This document shows, in pieces, positions 1-10,916 of a stretch of 64,000 bases of DNA. Location of the stretch: positions 1 to 64,000 of the forward strand of contig CACNVR010000003.1 in assembly GCA_902623975.1 (NCBI GenBank), written 5' to 3'. Source of the DNA: an uncultured Pelagibacteraceae bacterium (lineage in GTDB: Bacteria > Pseudomonadota > Alphaproteobacteria > Pelagibacterales > Pelagibacteraceae). Below the pieces are notes generated by a model. The model was not told the origin of the DNA and did not search any database. It saw nothing but the letters and a program-made list of their open reading frames with translations. How positions within the stretch are numbered: the stretch's first letter is position 1; the number at the start of each line of letters is the position of its first letter. The translations under genes and the position numbers were made by a program.

Positions 1-1538
1 TGCTGACCAAGTAACGAGCTTACATTTCCTAATTGACCTGGTTTATCAGGTAATGAGATCCACAGTGTTGTATTATACTTTTTAACCTTTTTTTCTTTCT
101 GTTCTCCTCTATCGTGCCAATATCTACGAATAGCGGCCCTAGCTTTTCCAGTTTTTGTAACAGGTATCCAATGCAAAGATGGTGACTGGTTTTTTGATGT
201 GATGATATTAACTCTATCTCCATTTCTTAAAATAGTTTGAAGTTCACTTTTATTACCATTGATCTCACAGCCTATAGCAGTATCACCTACTTTTGTGTGC
301 ACAGCGTAAGCAAAATCAATCGGTGTAGCATCTTTGGGAAGTTTAATAACTGATCCCTTTGGAGTAAAACAAAAAACATTTTCTTGAAACATTTGAAGTT
401 TAGTATACTCATATGAGTGTTCTGGGTTTTCATTTTTTTCAATTATTTCAACAAGATCTTTAAGCCAATCATACTCTTTCCAGGTAAGTGAATTAAATTT
501 CTCAGAAGACTTATATTGCCAATGTGAAGCAATACCTCTCTCAGCAAATTCATGCATTTTATTTGTTCTAATTTGTATCTCTATAGGTTTTTTATTTGAT
601 CCAATAACTGCGGTATGAATTGATTTATATCCATTAATTTTTGCAGAGGAAATATAATCTTTGAATTTTCCTGGTATACAGTTGTATTTTTTATGTATAA
701 TGCCAAGTGTTTTATAGCAGTCATCTACACTATCTAAAATTATTCTGAATCCAATGATGTCTGTGATTTGTTCTAAGGAAACTCTTTTTTTTTGAACTTT
801 TCTCCAAATCGAAAATGGAGTTTTTTCCCTTCCATATATTTGTGAATTTATATTATTTTGAACTAATAATTGATTAAATTCTTTAGATAAATTTTCAAAT
901 ATATCTTTTTTATCTAACTTAATTTCATCTAACCTTTTTTGAATTAATGAACGAGCTTCATTATTTAAAATTTCAAATGAGAGGTCTTCAAGTTCATCTC
1001 TAATTCTATGCATTCCCATTCTATCTGCCAAAGGTGCATAAACTTCCATTGTTTCTTGAGAAATTCTCTTTCTTTTTTCTTCTTTACTAATCGCTTTAAT
1101 AGTTCTCATGTTATGAAGCCGATCAGCAATTTTTACTAATAAAACTCTAATATCTTTTGAAGTAGCTAAAATCAATTTTCTAAAATTTTCAGCTTTTGAA
1201 TTTGAAGATGCAGTATTTTCTAAAACAGATATTTTTGTAACTCCATTAACTAAATCTGCTACTTCATCACCAAATTCACTCCGAATTGTTTCATAGGTAG
1301 CGTAAGTATCTTCAATCGTGTCATGTAGTAACCCAGTTGTAATTGTAGCACTATCTAATTTTAATTCTGTTAGAATATTTGCTACTTCAATGGGATGAAC
1401 TGAATAAGGGTCACCCGATGCTCTTTTTTGATTACTGTGAGCTTTAACAGCAAAATTATATGCTTTATTTAATTTTTCAGGGTTTAAAAATTTATTATAA
1501 ACTTTTACTTTATTTATTAATTCTTCAGGATTAAGCAT
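1..1538 (-). CDS. spoT: RelA/SpoT-family bifunctional (p)ppGpp synthetase/hydrolase, partial (runs off left edge)
   Basis: Manual minus-strand translation from ATG at 1538: MLNPEELINKVKVYNKFLNPEKLNKAYNFAVKAHSNQKRASGDPYSVHPIEVANILTELKLDSATITTGLLHDTIEDT (HD hydrolase motif), then a TGS region LPKDATPIDFAYAVHTKVGDTAIGC. Open at the window edge, so absent from the ORF track. Confidence 0.93.
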   Translation of the reverse strand, partial: MLNPEELINKVKVYNKFLNPEKLNKAYNFAVKAHSNQKRASGDPYSVHPIEVANILTELKLDSATITTGLLHDTIEDTYATYETIRSEFGDEVADLVNGVTKISVLENTASSNSKAENFRKLILATSKDIRVLLVKIADRLHNMRTIKAISKEEKRKRISQETMEVYAPLADRMGMHRIRDELEDLSFEILNNEARSLIQKRLDEIKLDKKDIFENLSKEFNQLLVQNNINSQIYGREKTPFSIWRKVQKKRVSLEQITDIIGFRIILDSVDDCYKTLGIIHKKYNCIPGKFKDYISSAKINGYKSIHTAVIGSNKKPIEIQIRTNKMHEFAERGIASHWQYKSSEKFNSLTWKEYDWLKDLVEIIEKNENPEHSYEYTKLQMFQENVFCFTPKGSVIKLPKDATPIDFAYAVHTKVGDTAIGCEINGNKSELQTILRNGDRVNIITSKNQSPSLHWIPVTKTGKARAAIRRYWHDRGEQKEKKVKKYNTTLWISLPDKPGQLGNVSSLLGQ

Positions 1539-1557
1539 AGCCTATTATATCATCAAA

Positions 1558-2055
1558 TTAGATTTGTTTAATAGATCTAATGTCTCTATTTGATAGTGAA
1601 AGTATAAGTGTCTTTAAATTATCTTTTAATATTGGGTGTTTCCATGCTTTATTTATCTCAAATAACGGGAAGAGAACAAAATTTCTTTTATGTAGCCTTG
1701 GATGAGGTAGATAAATCAATTTTTTTGATTTTTTATTCTTATAGTCTAATATGTCAATATCACATTCACGAGGTGCATTTTTTGTATTTTTTTTTCTACC
1801 TAAATGAGCCTCTATTTGTTTGCATTTTTTTAGTAATTTGGTTGGAGATAAAATCGTAGATACCTCTAAAACTATATTTAAAAATTTTGGATTTCTAGGA
1901 TTGGGCCAAGATAGAGTTTCGTAATAACTAGAGGATTTTAATATTCTGATATTATTTTGAATCAATTGAAACTTTGCTTTTTCAATATTTTCTCTTTTAT
2001 TACCTAGATTAGAACCTATTCCTAAATAAATCCTTTTAACTTGATTTTCTAACAT
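1558..2055 (-). CDS. folK: 2-amino-4-hydroxy-6-hydroxymethyldihydropteridine diphosphokinase
   Basis: [17 protein letters not shown]-terminus and [10 protein letters not shown] motif typical of HPPK. Confidence 0.9.
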   Translation of the reverse strand: MLENQVKRIYLGIGSNLGNKRENIEKAKFQLIQNNIRILKSSSYYETLSWPNPRNPKFLNIVLEVSTILSPTKLLKKCKQIEAHLGRKKNTKNAPRECDIDILDYKNKKSKKLIYLPHPRLHKRNFVLFPLFEINKAWKHPILKDNLKTLILSLSNRDIRSIKQI

Positions 2056-2506
2056 ATCTTGCTTTATCTCGGTTCCAGTCTCTTTTCTTCTTAACAGCTC
2101 TTTTATCGAATTGCTTTTTACCTTTAGCTATGGCAATTTCAATTTTCGCCTTACCTTTTTTAAAATACATTTTTGTAGGAACAATGGTTAAACCTTCTCT
2201 TTGCATTTTACCAATGAGTTTATTAATTTCTTTTTTTTTAAGTAATAATTTTCTTTGATCTATTGGATTATGATTTTTATAACTTGCTTGCTTATAAGAA
2301 GCTATATGAGAATTTATTAAAAATATTTCTCCTCCTTTTTCTACAGCATAAGAGTCAGCAATATTTACTTTCCCGTTTCTGATTGATTTAATCTCAGAAC
2401 TTTTTAAAACAATTCCAGCTTCTAACAAGTCTTCAAAGAAATAATTAAAACTCGCTTTTCTATTTATACAAATTATTTTTAAACCATAGTTGGTTTTTTT
2501 ACTCAT
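2036..2506 (-). CDS. smpB: SsrA-binding protein
   Basis: [31 protein letters not shown] and the basic tail [22 protein letters not shown]. Confidence 0.95.
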   Translation of the reverse strand: MSKKTNYGLKIICINRKASFNYFFEDLLEAGIVLKSSEIKSIRNGKVNIADSYAVEKGGEIFLINSHIASYKQASYKNHNPIDQRKLLLKKKEINKLIGKMQREGLTIVPTKMYFKKGKAKIEIAIAKGKKQFDKRAVKKKRDWNRDKARYVRKSS

Positions 2507-3387
2507 TAAATCAATTTTGCTAAAAGCAAAGCTTTTTTTACGATCTCTTTTGTTTTGTCGGTTACTTTTACTAACGGTAGCCTCACATCATCCTCACAAA
2601 GGTGTAATAACTTAGCAGCATATTTTACAGGACTTGGGTTACTTTCAATAAACATTGCATGATGAAGTGGTTGAAGAACCTCATCTAATCTTTCTGCTTG
2701 TTCAATATCATTATCATTTGAAGATTTTGTATATTTTTGAAAGTCTGAACAAAGTTTTGGAGCAATATTGGCTGTTACACTAATTGCGCCTGAGCCCCCT
2801 CTTTTATTAAATTCAAAGGCGTTATCATCATTACCTGTCAACTGTAAAAAATCTTTACCAAGTTTTTTAACTGTTTGATTAACTCTATCTAAATCACCAG
2901 TGGCATCTTTTACACCAATTATATTTTTTAGTTCATATAACCTAGCCATTGTATCAACAGACATATCAATCACGGATCTACCTGGAATATTATAAATAAT
3001 AATAGGTATTCCACATTTATCGTTTATTGCTTTATAATGCTGATACAAGCCTTCTTGTGTGGGTTTGTTGTAATAAGGTGTAACTATCAGTGCCCCGTTA
3101 GCACCAATTCTTTCAGCATGAGTTGTAAGTGAAATTGCTTCTTCAGTGGAATTAGAACCTGTACCTGCAAATACTGGCAGTTTTCCTGAACTTTCATTAA
3201 CACATAATTCAATAACTCTCTCATGCTCATCATGACTTAATGTTGGTGATTCACCAGTCGTTCCTGCTGGAACTAAACCGTTAGTGCCATTTTTAATATG
3301 AAAATGAATTAACTTGATATAAGTTTCATCATCAAGTTTATCATTTTTAAATGGAGTGACTAAAGCAACATTTGATCCTTTAAACAT
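2506..3387 (-). CDS. dapA: 4-hydroxy-tetrahydrodipicolinate synthase
   Basis: [37 protein letters not shown] motifs. Confidence 0.95.
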   Translation of the reverse strand: MFKGSNVALVTPFKNDKLDDETYIKLIHFHIKNGTNGLVPAGTTGESPTLSHDEHERVIELCVNESSGKLPVFAGTGSNSTEEAISLTTHAERIGANGALIVTPYYNKPTQEGLYQHYKAINDKCGIPIIIYNIPGRSVIDMSVDTMARLYELKNIIGVKDATGDLDRVNQTVKKLGKDFLQLTGNDDNAFEFNKRGGSGAISVTANIAPKLCSDFQKYTKSSNDNDIEQAERLDEVLQPLHHAMFIESNPSPVKYAAKLLHLCEDDVRLPLVKVTDKTKEIVKKALLLAKLI

Positions 3388-3429
3388 AAATACTTATAAC
3401 ATAGTTTAGAGATACATATAATAAAGATT

Positions 3430-5637
3430 ATGATTAAAAAAATCTTATTTTTAATAGGTTTAATAAGTTTAATAAATGTTTGCACACTAACCTTCGCAGA
3501 CCTAATTCCTCCTAAAAAACCTGGACAGACTAAAGAAGAAACTGAAAAAAAATTATTAATAGACATATTAAAACCACTTCCAAAACCAATCAAAAAAACT
3601 GTTTCAGAAAAGACTGAAAAAAAGATAGTTATTAAAAAAGATAAAAAAAATGTTCTAATTTTACCTAAGAAAAAGCCTTTAATAGCGGGCACTAAAAAAA
3701 CATCTGATATTAAAATATCAAAATATTATAAAAAAAAAGATTTCGCTTTAGCAAAAAAAGCTATCTCAGAAATGAAGAAAAATAATTGGCCAGGTGCTTT
3801 AAATTTAGCAAAAAAAGCAAAAGATAAATCTATATATGACTTCATTCAATGGAGACATCTGTTAACTAAAGGAAATAAGGCTTCATATTACGATTATAAA
3901 AGTTTCATAGATAAAAATGAAAAATATCCAAGAATTGGTCGAGTTAAATATCTTGCAGAACATAAACTATCTACGGAGACGGTTGCGCCAAATAAAATAA
4001 TAGATTGGTTCAGTGCTTCTCAACCTTTAAGCGGATTTGGAAAAATGATACTTGGAGAAAGTCATATTTTAGTAGGAAATAAAGATAGAGGTATCAAATT
4101 AATTAAAGATGGATGGATTACCGCTGACTTAAGTAAAACTGATCTGAGATTTTTTAGAAAAAAATTTAGAAAATATTTGAATGCTGATGACTATATTAAA
4201 AGAGCAGATTATCTAGCTTGGAATAATAAATATTGGGATCTTAAAAGAATTTTAAGATATCTGCCAAAAGATTATGAACTTTTATATAATGCGAGACAAT
4301 TGCTTATGAGTAAATCTTATGGTGTTGATAACGCAATCTCTAAAGTCCCAGCTAAATTTAAAAATGATGCAGGTTTAAATTATGATAGGTTAAAATGGAG
4401 AAGAAAAAGAGGTAGAGTTGATAGTTCAGTCGAAATATTGCTAAAAATAAAAAATACAAAAGATTATCTTGTTAGACCAGATAAATGGTGGTTTGAAAGG
4501 GAAATTATCTCAAGATCTTTAATTTATAAAAAAAAATTTGAACTAGCTTATAAGATATCAAGTAATCATGGTATGACTGAGGGTCCAGAATTTGCTGCTG
4601 CAGAGTGGATGAGTGGTTGGATTGCTTTAAGTTTTCTAGATGATCCTCTATTAGCTAAAGAACATTTTGAAAATTTTTATGAAAATGTTGGCTATCCGAT
4701 AAGCGTTGCTAGAGGAGCTTACTGGTTAGGAAAAACACATCAGAAATTAGGTAATAAAGAATTATCTTTAGAATGGTTTAAGAAATCATCAAACTATCTG
4801 ACAACTTATTATGGTCAATTAGCATTTAGAGAAATAAATCCAGATGCCACATTTGAACTTTCAAAAGATATGGATGTAAAAAAAGAGTATCGTGATTATT
4901 TTTTTAAAAAAGAAATCGTTAAATTAGTTTATTTATTAGATGAGCTTAATGAGGATAAGTATGCTAAACATATTTTAAGATTTTTAGCCAAGGATAACAT
5001 TGAAAGTGGAAGTGAAATTCTAGCTGCTGAACTTGCTTCTAATATAGAACGTTATGATTTTGCTATTCAAATTTCTAAAATAGCATCTTATGAAAAAAGA
5101 TTTCATAATAAATATAACTATCCTATTATTAGTACACCAAAATATATCAATGGACGAAAAATTCCAGAAAGTGCTTTTATATTATCTATCATCAGACAAG
5201 AAAGTGAATTTGATTTAGGTGCTAACAGTCATGCTGGAGCGAAGGGTTTAATGCAACTAATGCCATATACTGCTAAATTAGTTGCAAAACAAGCAAAGCT
5301 ACCCTACTCTAGGTCAAAGCTTACTACCGATCCTGAGTATAACATTAATTTAGGTTCACATTACATAGCTGGTTTAATCCTTGAATATGATGGAGCTTAT
5401 CCTTTTGCGATAGCTGCTTATAACGCAGGTCCCAAAAGAGTAAGATATTGGAAAAGATTAAATAAAAATCCTCAAAAAGATCAAATAAGTTATGTTGATT
5501 GGATAGAACTTATAAAATTTAAAGAAACTAGAAATTATGTTCAGCGTGTTTTAGAAAATTACAATGTTTATAGATATATATTAGAACAAAAACCAATCCC
5601 TATGAAAGATTTTTTTAAAAATAACCCACTTTTTTAG
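3430..5637 (+). CDS. Soluble lytic murein transglycosylase
   Basis: SLT domain: ILSIIRQESEFDLGANSHAGAKGLMQLMPYTAK ... AIAAYNAGPKRVRYW; N-terminal signal peptide; helical-repeat middle. Confidence 0.92.
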   Translation: MIKKILFLIGLISLINVCTLTFADLIPPKKPGQTKEETEKKLLIDILKPLPKPIKKTVSEKTEKKIVIKKDKKNVLILPKKKPLIAGTKKTSDIKISKYYKKKDFALAKKAISEMKKNNWPGALNLAKKAKDKSIYDFIQWRHLLTKGNKASYYDYKSFIDKNEKYPRIGRVKYLAEHKLSTETVAPNKIIDWFSASQPLSGFGKMILGESHILVGNKDRGIKLIKDGWITADLSKTDLRFFRKKFRKYLNADDYIKRADYLAWNNKYWDLKRILRYLPKDYELLYNARQLLMSKSYGVDNAISKVPAKFKNDAGLNYDRLKWRRKRGRVDSSVEILLKIKNTKDYLVRPDKWWFEREIISRSLIYKKKFELAYKISSNHGMTEGPEFAAAEWMSGWIALSFLDDPLLAKEHFENFYENVGYPISVARGAYWLGKTHQKLGNKELSLEWFKKSSNYLTTYYGQLAFREINPDATFELSKDMDVKKEYRDYFFKKEIVKLVYLLDELNEDKYAKHILRFLAKDNIESGSEILAAELASNIERYDFAIQISKIASYEKRFHNKYNYPIISTPKYINGRKIPESAFILSIIRQESEFDLGANSHAGAKGLMQLMPYTAKLVAKQAKLPYSRSKLTTDPEYNINLGSHYIAGLILEYDGAYPFAIAAYNAGPKRVRYWKRLNKNPQKDQISYVDWIELIKFKETRNYVQRVLENYNVYRYILEQKPIPMKDFFKNNPLF

Positions 5638-5638
5638 A

Positions 5639-5730
5639 TGGCGGAAGAGGAGGGATTCGAACCCTCGGTACAAGTTTCCTCGCACGGTCATTTAGCAAAC
5701 GACTGGTTTCAGCCTCTCACCCACTCTTCC
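5639..5730 (-). tRNA. tRNA-Ser(GCT)
   Basis: Reverse complement GGAAGAGTGGGTGAGAGGCTGAAACCAGTCGTTTGCTAAATGACCGTGCGAGGAAACTTGTACCGAGGGTTCGAATCCCTCCTCTTCCGCCA: long variable arm, anticodon GCT, T-arm GGTTCGAATCC, encoded CCA. Confidence 0.94.
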
Positions 5731-5793
5731 AGGAAATTTGTCACTTCTGATTGTATTGAATAATCAATATTTATAAAGTAATTATTCATAAAT

Positions 5794-7047
5794 ATGAAAA
5801 ATAAGTACTCTTTATTTTCTTTGGTTAAAAATGCTTTTTCGTATCATGAAAATTGGGAAAAAGCATGGAAAGATCCTGAGCCAAAAAAAGAATATGACGC
5901 CATTATTATAGGTGGAGGTGGTCATGGATTAGCTACCGCATATTATCTCGCAAAAAAACATAATATGAAAAATATTGCAGTTGTAGAAAAGGGTTGGATT
6001 GGTGGTGGAAATACTGGAAGAAATACCACAATAATAAGATCGAATTATCTCTGGGATGCAAGTGCTGGGCTATACGACCATGCTTTAAAAATTTGGGAAG
6101 GTTTATCTCAAGAATTAAACTATAACGTGATGTTTAGCCAAAGAGGAGTGATGAATCTTGCACACAATTTACAAGATGTTAGGGATTTAAAAAGAAGAAC
6201 GCATGCAAATAGATTGAATGGTATTGATGCAGTTTATCTTAATACGCAAGAAGTTAAAAAATTTTGTCCGATAATAAATACATCGCCTGATATTCGTTAT
6301 CCAGTTTTAGGAGGAACACTTCAAAAAAGAGCTGGTACTGCACGTCATGATGCTGTGGCATGGGGTTATGCTAGAGGAGCTGATGAAATGGGTGTAGATA
6401 TAATTCAAAATTGTGAAGTAAAAGGGATTAAAAGAAATGGTGATACTGTAGAGGGAATTGAAACTACAAGAGGTTTTATAAAAACAAAAAAAATAGGAGT
6501 TGTTGCTGCTGGTCATTCAAGCTTGATAGCTAATATGGCTGGTTTAAGATTACCATTAGAAAGTAAACCGCTGCAAGCTTTAGTCTCTGAGCCTGTCAAA
6601 CCAATTATAGATACAGTAGTAATGTCCAATGCTGTTCATGCTTATGTCAGTCAATCTGATAAAGGTGAGTTGGTTATAGGTGCCGGCACTGATGATTATG
6701 TCTCTTATTCTCAGAAAGGAAGTCATGATATAGTCGAAGGTACCTTAAATGCAATTTTAGAATTATATCCAATATTTAGTAGAATGAGAATGTTAAGACA
6801 ATGGGGTGGAATCGTGGATATCTGTCCTGATGCTAGTCCAATAATAAGTAAAACAAGCATTAAAGGATTATATTTTAATTGTGGATGGGGTACGGGAGGA
6901 TTTAAAGCAACTCCTGGATCAGGAGATTTGTTTGCTCATACAATTGCAAACGATGAACCTCATAAATTAAATGCTGCATTTAATATTAATAGATTTGTTA
7001 GTGGTGATCTTGTTGACGAACATGGTGCAGCTGCAGTGGCACACTGA
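5794..7047 (+). CDS. soxB: Sarcosine oxidase subunit beta
   Basis: FAD-binding [39 protein letters not shown]-terminal [14 protein letters not shown]; next to soxD/A/G. Confidence 0.95.
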   Translation: MKNKYSLFSLVKNAFSYHENWEKAWKDPEPKKEYDAIIIGGGGHGLATAYYLAKKHNMKNIAVVEKGWIGGGNTGRNTTIIRSNYLWDASAGLYDHALKIWEGLSQELNYNVMFSQRGVMNLAHNLQDVRDLKRRTHANRLNGIDAVYLNTQEVKKFCPIINTSPDIRYPVLGGTLQKRAGTARHDAVAWGYARGADEMGVDIIQNCEVKGIKRNGDTVEGIETTRGFIKTKKIGVVAAGHSSLIANMAGLRLPLESKPLQALVSEPVKPIIDTVVMSNAVHAYVSQSDKGELVIGAGTDDYVSYSQKGSHDIVEGTLNAILELYPIFSRMRMLRQWGGIVDICPDASPIISKTSIKGLYFNCGWGTGGFKATPGSGDLFAHTIANDEPHKLNAAFNINRFVSGDLVDEHGAAAVAH

Positions 7048-7322
7048 TGTTTATAATTAATTGTCCTTATTGCGGTGAAAGAGAGCAAAGTGAATTTAAA
7101 GCTGGTGGAGAAGCTCACATAATTAGACCTAAACAACCAACTGAATTAAGTGATGACCAGTGGGCAGAATATCTGTTTATGAGAAAAAATATAAAAGGTA
7201 TTCAATTCGAAAGATGGGTTCACACACATGGATGTAGAAAATGGTTTAATGTAGTAAGAGATACATCCAACGATGATATTAAAGCAATTTATAAAATGGG
7301 TGAGAAGCCTCCAATAATATAA
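7047..7322 (+). CDS. soxD: Sarcosine oxidase subunit delta
   Basis: CPYCGEREQSEF and HTHGCRKWFNVVRDT zinc-ligand motifs typical of SoxD; operon position. Confidence 0.95.
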   Translation: MFIINCPYCGEREQSEFKAGGEAHIIRPKQPTELSDDQWAEYLFMRKNIKGIQFERWVHTHGCRKWFNVVRDTSNDDIKAIYKMGEKPPII

Positions 7323-7325
7323 GCA

Positions 7326-10300
7326 ATGGTAAAAAATTTAAGAGTCAAAACTAGTAAATTTATTGACGAAACTTATAAAATTTCTTTTAAATTTAATGGA
7401 ACAACATACTATGGATATAAGGGAGATACTCTAGCCTCAGCCTTGCTAGCAAATGACATTCATTTAGTTGGAAGAAGTTTTAAATACCATAGACCACGTG
7501 GAATAATGACAGCAGGCTCAGAGGAACCAAATGCTATAGTGCAACTTCATAATAATACATCAAGAACTGAACCAAATGTGAGAGCCACAGAAGTAGAAAT
7601 TTATGAGGGATTAGAAGCCTCAAGTCAAAATTGTTGGCCAAGTGTAAATTTTGATATAGGTGGTATTAACAATTTTTTGAGTCCAGTGTTGCCTGCAGGT
7701 TTTTATTACAAAACTTTTATGTGGCCAGCAAGTTTCTGGGAAAAATATGAGTATTTTATAAGAAAATCTGCAGGGTTAGGAAAATCTCCTACAAAACCTG
7801 ACCCTGATATTTATGAACATAAATATATTCATTGTGATGTACTAGTTGTTGGAGCTGGTATTTCTGGAATTATGGCAGCAAAAACAGCAGCAAAGAATGG
7901 ATTTAAAACACTTTTGGTTGATGAAAAATCTTATTTAGGAGGATCTACTATTTATCAAAATTCTGAGCTTTTTAAAATTAATAACCAAGTGTCGAGCTCA
8001 TGGTTGGAAAAAGAAATTAATGAAATTAAAAAATTTGCAAACCTTGAAATAAGAACAAGAACAAGTGTAGCAGCTTTTCATGGATATAACTTTTTATTAG
8101 CCCGAGAAAATTTAACAGATCATCTCCCATTAGATCAAAGAAATAATAAAACTCGTCAAAGATTGCTTAAAATAAGAGCAAAAAAAGTTATAACTGCTAC
8201 TGGATCTCTAGAGAGACCATTAATTTTTGATAATAACGATCGTCCTGGTATTTTGCTCTCCTCAGCTATCGAAAAATATGCGAATTTTTTTGGTGTTGCA
8301 TGTGGCCAAAAAAATATTCTTTTCACAAACAACGATAGTGCTTATGAAACAGCTATAAGCTTGTTTCAAAAAGGTATACATATTGAAGCTATAATTGATA
8401 ATAGAGAGGATATTGACTCAAAATTAATAAAAGAAACTGAAAAAAATAATATCAAAATCTACAAAGGATATACAATCATAAATACCACTGGTTATAAAAG
8501 GATTAATAAGATTATAATTATGCAGCTTTCAAAAGATGGACAAAAGGTAGTGGGTTCTAAAAAATCTATTACATGTGACTGTCTTGGTGTCGCTGGAGGA
8601 TGGACTCCCGCTGTACATCTTTTTACACAATCAGGTGGTAAATTAAAATTTAGAGATGAAGATCAAGTTTTTATTCCAAATAAATATCCATCAGATCAAA
8701 TTAGTATAGGCTCATGTAATGGTGATTTTACTTTAAATGAAATATTATCAAGCATACCTGAAATACTAAAAGATTTTTTAAATATAAAAAAAACAGACTA
8801 TGATAATCTTGAAGTTCAGTCTTCGTTTAACAAGTCAAAAAGAAATATATGGCTACTTCCATCAGATAAAATTATAGGAAAAACAAAACCATTTGTTGAT
8901 TACCAAAATGATGCTACAGCAAAAGATATCAAGTTAGCATTAAGAGAAGGCTTTAGATCAATAGAACATGTTAAAAGATATACAACTACTGGTATGGGGA
9001 CTGATCAAGGAAAACTTGGTAATATGCATGCATTAGGAATTATTTCTGAAACAGCTGGATCTAAAATGGGTGAACTTGGTACAACAACTTTTAGACCGCC
9101 CTACACTCCTCTTACATTTGGTACTATTGTTGGAAGAAATGTTGGTGAATATTTTGATATTTTCAGAAGAACTCCAATTCATGATTGGCATATTAAGAAT
9201 AACGCTGAATTTGAAAACGTAGGGCAATGGAAGAGAGCTTGGTATTATCCAAAAAATGGTGAAAATATGCATGAAGCTGTCCAGAGGGAAAGTAAAGCAG
9301 CTAGAGATAGTGCGGGTATATTAGATGCATCTACATTAGGTAAAATTGATATTCAAGGGACTGATGCTTCTGAATTTTTGAATAGAGTTTATACGAATGC
9401 TTGGTCAAAACTTTCTATTGGAAAATGCCGATATGGTTTAATGCTCAATGAAGATGGTATGGTTTATGATGATGGGGTTACAACAAGATTAGACGAAAAC
9501 CATTATATAATGACTACGACAACTGGTGGAGCTGCAACAGTTTTAGGAAAACTAGAGGATTATCTACAAACTGAGTGGCCAGAATTAGATGTTTATTTAA
9601 CATCTGTAACCGACCATTATGCAACTATAAGTGTTTGTGGGCCAAACAGTAAAAAAATTGTTTCTACTGTAATCCCTGATCTTGATTTCTCAGATGAAAG
9701 TTTCCCTCATATGTCTTTTAAAAATGCAAAAATTGATAAAATTAAATGCAGAGTAATGAGAATAAGCTTCACTGGAGAACATAGCTACGAAATAAATGTT
9801 CAAGCAAATTATGGTAAATCTGTATGGGAAAAATGTATTGAAGTAGGAAAAGAATTTAACATTACTCCATATGGGACTGAGACTATGCATTTATTAAGAG
9901 CTGAAAAAGGATTTATTATTGTTGGTCAAGATACGGATGCAACTATGACACCTATCGATTTACAAATGGATTGGATAGTCAGTAAAAAGAAATATGATTT
10001 TATAGGAAAGAGATCCTTATATAGATCTGATACAATAAAGGAAGACAGGAAACAATTAGTTGGTCTACTCACAGAAAATCCAGATGAGGTACTAGAAGAA
10101 GGTGCGCAAATTGTGGCTGATGTTAAAAAAACACCAGTTGAGATGTTAGGTCATGTAACCTCAAGCTACTACAGTCCAAACTTAAAAAAATCAATTGCTC
10201 TTGGGGTTATTAGAGGTGGAAAAAATATGTTGGGTCAAAAATTAATTATTCCAATGGAAAATAAACAAATTAATGTAACTGTTGCGGACCCAGTATTTTT

Positions 10301-10331
10301 AGATAAGGAAAATAAAAGATTAAATGCTTAA
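7326..10331 (+). CDS. soxA: Sarcosine oxidase subunit alpha
   Basis: About 1000 aa; YKGDTLASALLANDIHLVGRSFKYHRPRG, FAD/NAD-binding CDVLVVGAGISGIMAAKTA, C-terminal GCV_T/aminomethyltransferase-like half. Confidence 0.96.
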   Translation: MVKNLRVKTSKFIDETYKISFKFNGTTYYGYKGDTLASALLANDIHLVGRSFKYHRPRGIMTAGSEEPNAIVQLHNNTSRTEPNVRATEVEIYEGLEASSQNCWPSVNFDIGGINNFLSPVLPAGFYYKTFMWPASFWEKYEYFIRKSAGLGKSPTKPDPDIYEHKYIHCDVLVVGAGISGIMAAKTAAKNGFKTLLVDEKSYLGGSTIYQNSELFKINNQVSSSWLEKEINEIKKFANLEIRTRTSVAAFHGYNFLLARENLTDHLPLDQRNNKTRQRLLKIRAKKVITATGSLERPLIFDNNDRPGILLSSAIEKYANFFGVACGQKNILFTNNDSAYETAISLFQKGIHIEAIIDNREDIDSKLIKETEKNNIKIYKGYTIINTTGYKRINKIIIMQLSKDGQKVVGSKKSITCDCLGVAGGWTPAVHLFTQSGGKLKFRDEDQVFIPNKYPSDQISIGSCNGDFTLNEILSSIPEILKDFLNIKKTDYDNLEVQSSFNKSKRNIWLLPSDKIIGKTKPFVDYQNDATAKDIKLALREGFRSIEHVKRYTTTGMGTDQGKLGNMHALGIISETAGSKMGELGTTTFRPPYTPLTFGTIVGRNVGEYFDIFRRTPIHDWHIKNNAEFENVGQWKRAWYYPKNGENMHEAVQRESKAARDSAGILDASTLGKIDIQGTDASEFLNRVYTNAWSKLSIGKCRYGLMLNEDGMVYDDGVTTRLDENHYIMTTTTGGAATVLGKLEDYLQTEWPELDVYLTSVTDHYATISVCGPNSKKIVSTVIPDLDFSDESFPHMSFKNAKIDKIKCRVMRISFTGEHSYEINVQANYGKSVWEKCIEVGKEFNITPYGTETMHLLRAEKGFIIVGQDTDATMTPIDLQMDWIVSKKKYDFIGKRSLYRSDTIKEDRKQLVGLLTENPDEVLEEGAQIVADVKKTPVEMLGHVTSSYYSPNLKKSIALGVIRGGKNMLGQKLIIPMENKQINVTVADPVFLDKENKRLNA

Positions 10332-10887
10332 TTATACAAATGTAATAACTGAGGAAAAATCTTTTTCAGGTTTACAAATGAAAGAAATTAGACCTGTTAT
10401 GAAATTAATCATAAGAGGTAAAAAAAGAGAATTTTTATCTGCAGTTGGTAAATCATTAAACTTACTATTACCTAATGAAGCCAACACATCATCAAGAAGT
10501 GAAAATTTAACTGCTATTTGGCTAAGTCCAGATGAATGGATGATTTACTCCAATGTAACTATAGACTCTAAAAATAATGACTATGAGACTGAAAATTTAC
10601 TTAATAAAAGTATATCTAAAAAAAATTTAGGTGCTGTAACGGATGTCACTGATCAATTTGTTATGATTAATATGAAAGGTGATAAAATTTTTGACTTATT
10701 TGAGACTGGTTCTCCTTTTAATTTTAATGATTTTAGAAACAAAAAAGGGTCAGTTACTCAAACGATTCTCGCTAAAATTGATGTAATTATTCATAATCAA
10801 AACCAAAATGAAGTAAATCTTTTTGTCAGACGTTCTTTTTCACAACATTTATTCTCTTGGATGAATGATAGTGCGTCAAGATTATAG
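10324..10887 (+). CDS. soxG: Sarcosine oxidase subunit gamma
   Basis: Small ORF overlapping the soxA stop by 8 bp; [11 protein letters not shown] motif; conserved soxBDAG order. Confidence 0.88.
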   Translation: MLNYTNVITEEKSFSGLQMKEIRPVMKLIIRGKKREFLSAVGKSLNLLLPNEANTSSRSENLTAIWLSPDEWMIYSNVTIDSKNNDYETENLLNKSISKKNLGAVTDVTDQFVMINMKGDKIFDLFETGSPFNFNDFRNKKGSVTQTILAKIDVIIHNQNQNEVNLFVRRSFSQHLFSWMNDSASRL

Positions 10888-10916
10888 TTTCATTTATATT
10901 TCCAAATACGTTAATA

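Noticed and set aside
29-223. 64-aa minus ORF in track
   Set aside because: It overlaps the continuous spoT reading frame on the same strand; an out-of-frame by-product of the edge-truncated gene.
1608-1859. 83-aa plus ORF
   Set aside because: Antisense to folK; T-rich hydrophobic shadow translation without family motifs.
3360-3692. 110-aa minus ORF across dapA/slt starts
   Set aside because: Antisense shadow of the slt signal/linker region; Phe/Ile-rich because of AAA/AAT codons opposite.
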